Translations under genes and position numbers: made by a program
Notes under the pieces: generated by a model
What the model saw: only the letters and a program-made list of their open reading frames with translations
Told to the model about the DNA's origin: nothing
Databases searched by the model: none
NCBI RefSeq assembly: GCF_001436295.1
Contig: NZ_AYYY01000014.1
Coordinates: 1 to 64,000, forward strand
From: Paucilactobacillus vaccinostercus DSM 20634
Lineage (GTDB): Bacteria > Bacillota > Bacilli > Lactobacillales > Lactobacillaceae
DNA length: 64,000 nucleotides
Reading direction: 5' to 3'
Shown here: positions 23,686 to 30,849 of the stretch, piece after piece
Layout: the number at the start of each line of letters is the position of its first letter
How positions within the stretch are numbered: position 1 is the stretch's first letter

Positions 23686-24591
23686 TTAAAGTGTTTTGAA
23701 AACTTTATCAGTGCGATAAAAATCTAAGAAATACTTTTCCAAGTTAAATTTATGTTCGACTAATCGAATTACATTTCGATCACGTAGTTGAAAATTGAAG
23801 AAAGTACTTAAATCTTGTGAATCAACTTGTACTGTTAAACTATGATCACCCATTCTTCCTCCAATTCCTAAAGAGGCTGACTCCAAATCCTTTCGATTTG
23901 CGAAAAATAACTCAAATGTTTTTTGCTCTTTGTGTTGTAGTTTATTGGCATCTACTTGTGAAACAATCTTGCCATCTTTAATGATTGCAATTCGATCACA
24001 GGTAGCTTCGACTTCGGGAAAAATATGACTCGATAAGAGAATGGTTTTATTACGACGTTTTTCACTTACCATGAATTGAATGAATTTATCTTGCATCGCG
24101 GGATCAAGACCACTGGTTGGTTCATCAAGAATTAAAATCTCTGGGTCTGCAAGAAAAGCAGTTACAACTGCCAGTTTACGTTTTGTACCAAGACTCATTC
24201 GTTTAGTGTTCCCCTGTGGGTCTAGGTCAAACATTTCAAGCAAACTGTTTAAATAGCGATCATCTTTAACGCCCCGCATTTTTTGCATTGAGCGGATGAA
24301 CTCCCAACCACTAACACCTTCTGGTAACGCAATTTCACCGGGTAAATATCCCACATGTTTCATAATTTCGCTGTATTGAGTTGTACAATCCATTCCAAGT
24401 ACACTTGCTGATCCTTGCCCCGGTTTAGTAAATCCCATAATGTGACGGATTGTTGTTGTCTTACCGGCACCGTTTGGTCCTAAAAAACCAAATACTTCAC
24501 CTGGTTTAATCTCGAAGTTAACATCAAAAATACCACGTCCGTGACCAAAGTCTTTGGTCAAATGTTCAACTTTTAAAGCTGGCTCTGTCAT
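23686..24591 (-). CDS. ABC transporter ATP-binding protein (first of tandem pair)
   Basis: A 301-residue ATPase with Walker A GPNGAGKTT (about residue 38), signature MSLGTKRK, Walker B ILILDEPTSGLDP and H-loop SSHIF. The opening FGHGRGIFDVNFEIKPGEV resembles the neighbour's KNRGIFDMNLQIKQGEV. GAGAGG lies nine bases before the ATG. It is the first gene of the exporter operon, 50 bases downstream of a 17-base palindrome that could be its operator. Confidence 0.9.
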   Translation of the reverse strand: MTEPALKVEHLTKDFGHGRGIFDVNFEIKPGEVFGFLGPNGAGKTTTIRHIMGFTKPGQGSASVLGMDCTTQYSEIMKHVGYLPGEIALPEGVSGWEFIRSMQKMRGVKDDRYLNSLLEMFDLDPQGNTKRMSLGTKRKLAVVTAFLADPEILILDEPTSGLDPAMQDKFIQFMVSEKRRNKTILLSSHIFPEVEATCDRIAIIKDGKIVSQVDANKLQHKEQKTFELFFANRKDLESASLGIGGRMGDHSLTVQVDSQDLSTFFNFQLRDRNVIRLVEHKFNLEKYFLDFYRTDKVFKTL

Positions 24592-24643
24592 CTACTAAAA
24601 CCTCTCATTTCTGTTTCATCAATTTGAAGCAAATTACGCTTTA

Positions 24644-24660
24644 ACAATTACGGTAATTGT
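24644..24660. promoter_or_regulatory. 17-base palindrome, candidate operator of the ABC exporter operon
   Basis: ACAATTACGGTAATTGT is an 8-base perfect inverted repeat around one central base, 53 bases before the first ATPase gene. The binding protein is unknown. The NarL-type regulator at 19354 is a candidate, since that family binds inverted repeats. Confidence 0.45.
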
Positions 24661-24735
24661 CCTGCGCTTTACTTGATGTATACACTATATCGAGAAATTG
24701 AGGTTATGCCATCGTCTGATAGGGCGGACTTTCAT

Positions 24736-24813
24736 TGCCCCATGGGGCAGTTTTTGTAATACCTGCCTCTAATTCATTTTTCAACACACAAAAAAAGCAG
24801 GCTATAAAGCCCG
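24736..24813. terminator. Two hairpins upstream of the ABC exporter operon
   Basis: TGCCCCATGGGGCA near 24739-24752 is followed by TTTTT on the plus strand. A GGCT-loop-AGCC hairpin near 24792-24807 is followed by T7 on the minus strand. They may end transcription coming from the tRNA on the minus strand. No gene was found between 24592 and 25033. Confidence 0.45.
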
Positions 24814-24954
24814 TCCTTTCAGCAATATGAGTCCTTTTTGTCAATTTTTTGAAACACACAGTCGCACATCCATGTGTTCGCTGTGTGTTTAGTTTTGCCT
24901 TTTATCTAACAACACCCGATTCTGAAATAACTTGTTTAATCCCACTTGCATGTG

Positions 24955-25020
24955 GAAATGCCGTTTTTAGTGGTACCAAACAAAAAAGGCCCCGCGGATG
25001 CGGGACCTCAATGTATTCTA
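24955..25020 (+). repeat. Dispersed hairpin repeat, copy 3
   Basis: The most complete copy of the family. It ends 13 bases beyond the 3' end of tRNA-Thr. On the minus strand the core gives a GC hairpin followed by T6 and so probably also serves as the tRNA terminator. Confidence 0.65.
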
Positions 25021-25033
25021 CCGAATATTAAGA

Positions 25034-25106
25034 TGCTGATTACAGGATTCGAACCTGTGACCCCTTCATTACTAGTGAAGTGCTCTGCCAGCTGAGCTAA
25101 ATCAGC
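25034..25106 (-). tRNA. tRNA-Thr with anticodon AGU
   Basis: The 73-base sequence folds as a full cloverleaf: acceptor stem GCTGATT/AATCAGC with discriminator A, D arm with GCTC/GAGC, anticodon stem CTTCA/TGAAG with loop CTAGTAA (anticodon AGT), and T arm ACAGG-TTCGAAT-CCTGT. CCA is not encoded. A34 is rare in bacterial tRNAs other than tRNA-Arg(ACG). A promoter-like TTGTGC, 16 bases, TAATAT lies just upstream, at about 25126-25153. Confidence 0.92.
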
Positions 25107-25172
25107 AGTACCAAACAAGTACTCTTAATATATTACCATAAAATTCTAAAAGCACAAGTCTAGTTTTTAAAT

Positions 25173-26417
25173 TTAATGACGAATTTGACCATTTCCACGG
25201 ATCACGTACTTCGTTGAAGTGAGCTGATTAAGCCCCATTGGGCCGCGAGCATGTAACTTTTGCGTGCTAATCCCAATTTCGGCCCCAAACCCAAACTCAA
25301 AACCGTCCGTAAAGCGCGTCGAGGCGTTCACATACACACAGGCAGCATCAATTTGATTCAAGAACTGCTCACTGTGTTCATAGTTGTCCGTCACAATCGC
25401 TTCGGAATGTTTCGTGTTGTAATGGTTGATATGTTCAATTGCTTCATCGAGCGAATCAACGACCTTAATTGCCATGATGTAGTCGTTGTATTCCGTGCCC
25501 CAATCCGCTTCAGTTGCCGGTGTAATGTCCGGTAAAATCGCCTGGGCGCGTTCATCCCCACGCAATTCCACATTGAACGGTTTCAGCGCTTCGGCAATCT
25601 TTGGCAAATACTCCTGAGCAACTGCCGAATGAATCACAATTTTTTCGGCCGCGTTACAAACTGATGGCCGTTGCGTCTTGGCATTCACAATAATTTGGCT
25701 AGCCATATCAAGCTGCGCAAACTCATCAACGTAGATATGACAATTGCCGGCACCCGTTTCAATAACCGGAACCTTCGCTTGATCGACAACCGCTTTGATC
25801 AGTCGGGCACTGCCCCTCGGAATCAAGACGTCGATATAGTCCGTCAACTGCATCATCTCGCTGGCCGTTTCGTGTGAGGTATCCTGTACAATTTGAATTG
25901 CATGGGGATTCAACCCATTTTGCTTTAAAACGGCCTGCAAGAATTCCACGATACTAATATTTGTCTGTAAAGCTTCCTTCCCGCCCCGCAAAATAACCGC
26001 GTTGCCTGATTTAAAGGTCAGCGCAAAGGCATCCGCCGTCACGTTCGGCCGGGCTTCGTAAATAATGCCGATAACTCCTAATGGCACCCGCTGTTGCTCG
26101 ATTTTAAGACCCTGTTCCGTTTGCCAACCCTTTTCAATATTGCCAATCGGATCGGGCAATGACGCAACCTTTTCCAGTCCCAACGCCATCTGCTCAATTC
26201 GTTGCGCTGTGAGCGTCAAGCGATCCACAAAATTCATGGGTAAATCCGTTGCCTGATTTAAATCATGCTGGTTGGCCAACATAATTTCGGCCTGATTTTG
26301 GCGAAGTGCCTGCGCCATTTGTCCCAAAACTTGATTCTTTACCGGTGTCGCCAATTGTGATAATTCACGTTCGGCCGCTTGAGCCTGCTGGCCCATTTTT
26401 TCTAAACTATCCATCAT
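25173..26417 (-). CDS. proA: Gamma-glutamyl phosphate reductase (glutamate-5-semialdehyde dehydrogenase)
   Basis: Reduces gamma-glutamyl phosphate with NADPH to glutamate 5-semialdehyde, the second step of proline synthesis. The 414-residue length is standard. The catalytic Cys lies in RPSVCNAAEK (near residue 252), and PLGVIGIIYEARPNVTADA and the FTDGFEFGFGAEIGISTQKLHARGP region are characteristic. The start lies within six bases of the proB stop, and the GGAGG used is inside the end of proB, so the two are translationally coupled. The second of two adjacent ATGs is equally possible. Confidence 0.95.
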   Translation of the reverse strand: MMDSLEKMGQQAQAAERELSQLATPVKNQVLGQMAQALRQNQAEIMLANQHDLNQATDLPMNFVDRLTLTAQRIEQMALGLEKVASLPDPIGNIEKGWQTEQGLKIEQQRVPLGVIGIIYEARPNVTADAFALTFKSGNAVILRGGKEALQTNISIVEFLQAVLKQNGLNPHAIQIVQDTSHETASEMMQLTDYIDVLIPRGSARLIKAVVDQAKVPVIETGAGNCHIYVDEFAQLDMASQIIVNAKTQRPSVCNAAEKIVIHSAVAQEYLPKIAEALKPFNVELRGDERAQAILPDITPATEADWGTEYNDYIMAIKVVDSLDEAIEHINHYNTKHSEAIVTDNYEHSEQFLNQIDAACVYVNASTRFTDGFEFGFGAEIGISTQKLHARGPMGLNQLTSTKYVIRGNGQIRH

Positions 26418-27239
26418 CTAGTCCTCCACTCGTGTTGCCGGCGCAAATAACGTCCCCACCGTTTCACCAGCTAAAATATCAAAAATAATCTTTGGATCTT
26501 CACCATTCGCTAAGACCATCTGGTGACCGGCGCCCAGCACGCGGGCGGCCGCTTTCAACTTGGTGACCATGCCACCAGTGCCAAAACGGGTGCTACTTCC
26601 ACCAGCCGCTTCCAAAATTTCCGGTGTCACCGCGCTCACATACGATAACGCTTGGGCATCCGGATTCTTATGTGGATCCGCATCATAAAGTCCGTCAATA
26701 TCTGAAAGAACGATTAATAAGTCCGCATCTAACGAGGTTGCCACGATGGCGGATAACTGGTCATTGTCGCCAAAGGTCGTCTTATGATCCAACTCATCCA
26801 CGGCCACCGTATCGTTTTCGTTCACAATCGGAATCGCGTGCATGGCCATTAACTGATCAAACGTATTCAACACGTTTTGTCGACTGACCGGGAAGTCCAT
26901 CACGTCGTGGGTCAGCAACACCTGGCCAATCTGCTGACCATAGCTGGCAAAGCGCTGATTAAAAATCGCCATCAGCTCATTTTGCCCAATCGCCGCGATC
27001 GCCTGTTGGGCCGCAATATCTGCCGGCCGTTTCTTCAGGTGCATTTGATTAAGCCCCACGCCGATGGCCCCCGACGACACTAGGATCACCTCTCGGCCCT
27101 TCTTACAAGCCGCACTCAAGACGAAAGCGAGTTCGTCCATTGTCTTCAAATTTAATTGACCATCTGGATAAATTAAACTACTCGTCCCAATTTTAACGAC
27201 TACCCGCTTTGGGTCGAGAAAATATGGTCGTTGACTCAT
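26418..27239 (-). CDS. proB: Glutamate 5-kinase, short form without PUA domain
   Basis: Phosphorylates glutamate to gamma-glutamyl phosphate, the first and usually proline-inhibited step of proline synthesis. The 273-residue protein has the amino acid kinase fold only: VVVKIGTSSL near the N terminus, VSSGAIGVG, IVNENDTVA and FGDNDQLSA for substrate binding, and FGTGGMVTKLKAA. The C-terminal PUA domain of E. coli ProB is absent, as in many Firmicutes. The ATG at 27239 is preceded by GAGGTGGGAG. It is first in the proBA operon. Confidence 0.95.
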   Translation of the reverse strand: MSQRPYFLDPKRVVVKIGTSSLIYPDGQLNLKTMDELAFVLSAACKKGREVILVSSGAIGVGLNQMHLKKRPADIAAQQAIAAIGQNELMAIFNQRFASYGQQIGQVLLTHDVMDFPVSRQNVLNTFDQLMAMHAIPIVNENDTVAVDELDHKTTFGDNDQLSAIVATSLDADLLIVLSDIDGLYDADPHKNPDAQALSYVSAVTPEILEAAGGSSTRFGTGGMVTKLKAAARVLGAGHQMVLANGEDPKIIFDILAGETVGTLFAPATRVED

Positions 27240-27297
27240 TTCTCCCACCTCATTTAATATTTCGTTTATTCTATCATTAATTGTTATTTATTCAACA

Positions 27298-27828
27298 TTA
27301 TTGATCGCTCACACCGATTGATTGATTCCGAAATACCGTCGGATCACACGCCTGCACAACAATCTCACTGAGTGCTTGCATCCCAATCCGAGTTCCCATT
27401 ACCGGTTGGCCTTCGTTAGTCACTTGGACCGGCGTTTCTTCATCTACTAGCGGCACCCGCCGAATGAGGGTATAGTCAATTTCCAGTTCATCGATCATCT
27501 TGGTCGCGTACTGATGGGCGAGCATCAGTTCTTGGGCGGCATCCCCATACCAAAGAGTCAGTTGCTCATCCGGCACCTCACCATTAATGCCCGCCAAGGT
27601 CACCATCACAATTTTTTCTGGCGCGGCGGCTCTCGCGTCAATTTGGTCAATCAACTCAAAAACCCGGTCATCCGCGCGTTCCACCGGTGCCACCCACACA
27701 ATGACACGCGCAGTTTGCAGTGTTGTATCAAAGCGGTCGGTTAACACAACCTCCGTGCTGGGCAACTTGGCCGCCACCAGTGTCCCTAATCGACTTCGTT
27801 GTTCATCAATAACTGTTAGTGTCGCCAT
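27298..27828 (-). CDS. NAD(P)-binding-like protein of unknown function
   Basis: A 176-residue protein with features of an atypical short-chain-dehydrogenase or NAD(P)-binding domain: an alternating beta/alpha pattern, a hydrophobic VIVWVAPVER segment and a late IDYTLIRRVPLVDEET part like the substrate-side strand of atypical SDRs. The usual Gly-rich N-terminal motif is not seen (TVIDEQRSRLGTLVA instead), so cofactor binding is doubtful. AAAGGA precedes the ATG. It starts 12 bases after the stop of the degenerate ABC ATPase gene, so the two are probably co-expressed. Confidence 0.55.
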   Translation of the reverse strand: MATLTVIDEQRSRLGTLVAAKLPSTEVVLTDRFDTTLQTARVIVWVAPVERADDRVFELIDQIDARAAAPEKIVMVTLAGINGEVPDEQLTLWYGDAAQELMLAHQYATKMIDELEIDYTLIRRVPLVDEETPVQVTNEGQPVMGTRIGMQALSEIVVQACDPTVFRNQSIGVSDQ

Positions 27829-27839
27829 CTTGATTCCTT

Positions 27840-28709
27840 TCACCAAACCCGTAGTTCATCATCAATCGTCGCATCCAAAATTCTCACGTCCGTAATGCCG
27901 CTTTGTTCCAGCAATGGCAACAACGCCTGTATATTGCCCGAATACACAAACTCCTGATTCATGGGCGTTTCTTTAATAAAATGGCCGCCCAAGACATCGA
28001 TCATTTCCACCGGTAATCCGCGTCCCGTTACCTTGACCACACAATCGCTACTATCGTGGGTCACGATGGGACGAATTTGACTCACATGACCGTTAGACAG
28101 ATAAATGATCTGATTGGCATGGACCTGCATTTCCGCCACTTGGGGACTAGAAAATACAATGGTAGCGGCCATTTTACGACCATAGTCCGCCAGCAGTTGC
28201 CAAATCGCGGTTGCTTGTTGCGCATTCATCATTGAAGTGGGCTGCTCAAGCAACAAAATCGGGGGCTCGTTAACAACCAAGCTCAAAATTTGAAGCTGTC
28301 GTTTAGCCCCTGGTTCTAAGTCCGCCACGCGACTGTCGGGGGTGAGCTTAAGCTGCTTGGCAATCCCCAAGCTCTGCTCCAGGGACAGATGGTCTCCAGT
28401 GGCCTTCTTCAAACAGTGCTCCAAAAAAGTCGTCACGGTACCCCGTGTACTTCCTTCGTCATCTGCAAATAAACAGCCCACTAAATCGCCGAGATGTTTT
28501 CGTTGTGCGTAAGCATCCAACTGATCTAACATGACCTGCCCATCGTCTGCCTTTTCACCAGTAATTAGCTCAAATAGCGCCGTCACGCTCGCTGGCTGGT
28601 CGGTACAAATTGCACTAATCATCGCCGGTTCGATGGTCAAGTCCAGATCATCAAGCATGACCTGTTTTTTGACAATTCGACTGACCCGTTTGAAGTTGAT
28701 CGTTACCAT
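27840..28709 (-). CDS. Degenerate ABC-type ATPase domain protein
   Basis: A 289-residue protein with the overall plan of an ABC ATPase but with its active-site motifs altered. The Walker A position reads CTDQPASVTA with no Gly-Lys-Ser/Thr. The signature region is LEPGAKRQLQ. Walker B is ILLLEQPTSMM, with Gln where the catalytic Glu belongs. The H-loop is FSSPQV with no His. It is therefore unlikely to hydrolyse ATP. The reading frame is intact with no stop or frameshift, so it looks maintained rather than decaying. No permease is adjacent. It may have a structural or regulatory role with the NAD(P)-binding-like protein downstream. Confidence 0.65.
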   Translation of the reverse strand: MVTINFKRVSRIVKKQVMLDDLDLTIEPAMISAICTDQPASVTALFELITGEKADDGQVMLDQLDAYAQRKHLGDLVGCLFADDEGSTRGTVTTFLEHCLKKATGDHLSLEQSLGIAKQLKLTPDSRVADLEPGAKRQLQILSLVVNEPPILLLEQPTSMMNAQQATAIWQLLADYGRKMAATIVFSSPQVAEMQVHANQIIYLSNGHVSQIRPIVTHDSSDCVVKVTGRGLPVEMIDVLGGHFIKETPMNQEFVYSGNIQALLPLLEQSGITDVRILDATIDDELRVW

Positions 28710-28749
28710 GAGTTGCCTCCGTTATTTCAATTCTTCTCCTATCATAGCC

Positions 28750-28798
28750 CAAAAAGAGTTGGAACAAAACTCTCTTTCGAAGTTTCATTCCAACTCTC
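28750..28798 (-). terminator. Terminator after the PTS-like membrane protein gene
   Basis: GAGTTGGAA pairs with TTCCAACTC across a loop that itself has short complementarity, and T5 follows on the minus strand. Confidence 0.75.
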
Positions 28799-28817
28799 AA
28801 TAACTTAAGATCAAAAA

Positions 28818-29903
28818 TTAAACGATTTCCATGTGTAGATCGTTGGCGGAGACCAAATGGAACGCCCGCATGATCCGATACCCAACAGCTGAAATGACGG
28901 CAGGCATCAAAATTCCGCAGAACATGTAAACCCAGAACGCATGCATGTTGCTAGATGCCAAATTAATTGGTGCAATCAATGAGTTGAGTCCCAGACCGCC
29001 AAGGGTATAGGGAACACTGAACTTAAAGGCCAATGTTCCGACAGCCGCGCTGACCATCGCCGCAATAAACGGTGGAATACATAGCGCCGGCCGTTTGAGC
29101 AAGTTCGGAAATTGAACCTTGGGCGTAATCAAGCCTTGCGCAATGTTGGCGCCCAAATTATTTTCTTGAAATGACATCGCGAGGAAGCCCACGAATTGAG
29201 CAGTTGTACCAATCAACGTGGCGCCAGATGAAATCGGGTTCAACGCAATCGCAATTGCTAGTGCTGCTGACGAAGCGGGTGTCATCAAGAAGATAGCAAA
29301 GGCCAGTGACAAGCACATTGAACCTAGTAGTGGGTTCACCGTCATCGCACCAGCGACCCACTTGCTCAAAGCGTTCAGGGCTGGCGTTACGACTGTCCCA
29401 GCCCCCAGACCAAACAAAGAACCAAAGAACGTCGCTGCCAACGGTACCAAAATCATATCGAGTGGCGTCTTACCCGTCAAATACTTACCAACGAGGGTAG
29501 CTAAAATGGCCGCTAGCACCGCACTAATGGGTTGGCCTGTGGTAAAGATGGTGCTGGCAGCTGCTTCATGCATTTGCCATCCCGTTGCAGTAGCCGCTTT
29601 AACCGCCGACTGGGTGAAATAAACCCCGTTGGCACCGACCGTTGCCGCAATCATGGAACTGAAAAGGACCAGCGTATTCACTCGCAGTTGTGACGCCACC
29701 CCGGCTCCAAACGCTGCCGGTAGTAACACCTGAGCCAGTGCCCCAACTTGATACAGTGCCGTCCAGTGCGTGATATTGGCCACCGATTGGAATAACAACC
29801 CAACCCCCAGCATGACCAGCACCGCATTTGAAACCGCCGCCGACACATTATAAACGTAACTACCAATGGTCATCTTGCCATCTTTTGCTTCAACATTTTG
29901 CAT
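28818..29903 (-). CDS. PTS EIIC-like membrane protein (PTS_EIIC_2 type)
   Basis: A 361-residue protein with nine or ten hydrophobic segments rich in Gly, Ala and Ser. It resembles the stand-alone EIIC-like family (PF13303), which lacks EIIA and EIIB domains. No other PTS gene is nearby, so phosphotransfer is not certain; members of this family have been proposed as regulators or transporters of unknown solutes. The ATG at 29903 is chosen because AAGGGGG is about nine bases upstream. It has its own promoter and terminator. Confidence 0.72.
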   Translation of the reverse strand: MQNVEAKDGKMTIGSYVYNVSAAVSNAVLVMLGVGLLFQSVANITHWTALYQVGALAQVLLPAAFGAGVASQLRVNTLVLFSSMIAATVGANGVYFTQSAVKAATATGWQMHEAAASTIFTTGQPISAVLAAILATLVGKYLTGKTPLDMILVPLAATFFGSLFGLGAGTVVTPALNALSKWVAGAMTVNPLLGSMCLSLAFAIFLMTPASSAALAIAIALNPISSGATLIGTTAQFVGFLAMSFQENNLGANIAQGLITPKVQFPNLLKRPALCIPPFIAAMVSAAVGTLAFKFSVPYTLGGLGLNSLIAPINLASSNMHAFWVYMFCGILMPAVISAVGYRIMRAFHLVSANDLHMEIV

Positions 29904-29968
29904 ATATGTATCCCCCTTGTATGTTCCCAAAACTATGTAAAATTAAAATCTGATGAGAATATGGTGAT

Positions 29969-29998
29969 ATTTTACTCACTATTCAAAAACATTGTCAA
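29969..29998 (-). promoter_or_regulatory. Promoter of the PTS-like membrane protein gene
   Basis: Minus strand -35 TTGACA (29998-29993), 18-base spacer, -10 TAAAAT (29974-29969), about 65 bases before the start codon. Confidence 0.6.
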
Positions 29999-30036
29999 GG
30001 GGTGGATTAGTTTGTTGATAATTGCACAAGAAGTGT

Positions 30037-30072
30037 CTAAAAAAGATGGTAGCGAATTCATCGCTACCATCT
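30037..30072 (-). terminator. Terminator of the Rrf2-family gene
   Basis: GATGGTAGCGA pairs perfectly with TCGCTACCATC, and T6 follows on the minus strand. It lies about 30 bases beyond the regulator's stop codon. Confidence 0.85.
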
Positions 30073-30099
30073 CGTTGGTTGTCATCATTTAAATGATTA

Positions 30100-30573
30100 C
30101 TATTGCTCGTCAATTTTTCGCTGAAAATACCCATGATGCTCAATATCTTGCTTGAGATCAGCCAGCGTAAACTGGTGGTAAAATGCCCGGTAATCCTGAT
30201 CAGCTAACGTAAATAAGTCGGTCAGCGTTTCAGCGATATTACTTTCAATTTCCGTTTCATGAGTTTCGTTTTCTTCTTCCAGTAAACTGGTTTTGCCCGT
30301 AATAAAGCGGGCGTAACTGATGGTAGGCGGGATTGTCAGATCATACAATTCACCCACATTACATTGCGCCAATGAGAGAATCATCTGGTATCCCCCATTT
30401 TTTCCGACGTTGCCTTTGACATAGCCATTCTTATGCAAGAGTGACAAAATATTACGAATCATCACCGAATTTACTTTCAGCTTCTCAGATAGCTCACGAC
30501 TAGAAATTCGTCGGTCGTTGTTTTGATCTAGGTATAATAAGCTGTGTACTGCTACAGAAAAATCTAGTCGCAT
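30100..30573 (-). CDS. Rrf2-family transcriptional regulator
   Basis: A 157-residue winged-helix regulator. The N-terminal MRLDFSVAVHSLLYL and the helix-turn-helix SSRELSEKLKVNSVMIRNILSLL followed by GYVKGNVGKNGGYQM are typical of Rrf2 proteins. Only one Cys is in the usual cluster region, so an iron-sulphur cluster of the IscR/NsrR type is unlikely. The ATG at 30573 is chosen because GGAGG is seven bases upstream. Targets are unknown; the divergent CorC-like gene is a neighbour but is on the other strand. Confidence 0.85.
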   Translation of the reverse strand: MRLDFSVAVHSLLYLDQNNDRRISSRELSEKLKVNSVMIRNILSLLHKNGYVKGNVGKNGGYQMILSLAQCNVGELYDLTIPPTISYARFITGKTSLLEEENETHETEIESNIAETLTDLFTLADQDYRAFYHQFTLADLKQDIEHHGYFQRKIDEQ

Positions 30574-30643
30574 GTTCATTCCTCCAAACACTTTCTATTA
30601 TAGACTATCATGTGAGCACTGATAAGCCAAATTAGTTCACCCA

Positions 30644-30772
30644 TTATACATTTTTAAGTTCTTTTTTAAGGGTTTTATCATACGGCTTTACACCCTTCAA
30701 ACCCGGGTCGTCTAATTGGTAAACAAAGTCCGTCAAATCGTTGATATTACTTGCAATTAACACTAAATCCAT
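30644..30772 (-). CDS. Possible small protein or gene remnant (42 residues)
   Basis: The frame encodes a charged 42-residue peptide beginning MDLVLIASNINDLTDF and ending KKELKNV. Its composition is protein-like and it fills the gap upstream of the Rrf2 gene in the same direction. There is no clear ribosome binding site, and an in-frame stop lies just upstream. It may be the tail of a lost gene or a real small protein. Confidence 0.3.
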   Translation of the reverse strand: MDLVLIASNINDLTDFVYQLDDPGLKGVKPYDKTLKKELKNV

Positions 30773-30849
30773 GTACCATTATTTCAACTGATGTTTCTAT
30801 TAATTCTACTATAATTTGGTTACTTGACCCAGGAAATGAGGAATAGTTT

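Noticed and set aside
27840-28709. Functional ABC exporter subunit
   Set aside because: Walker A, Walker B Glu, signature and H-loop are all altered and no permease gene is adjacent, so ordinary transporter function is unlikely.
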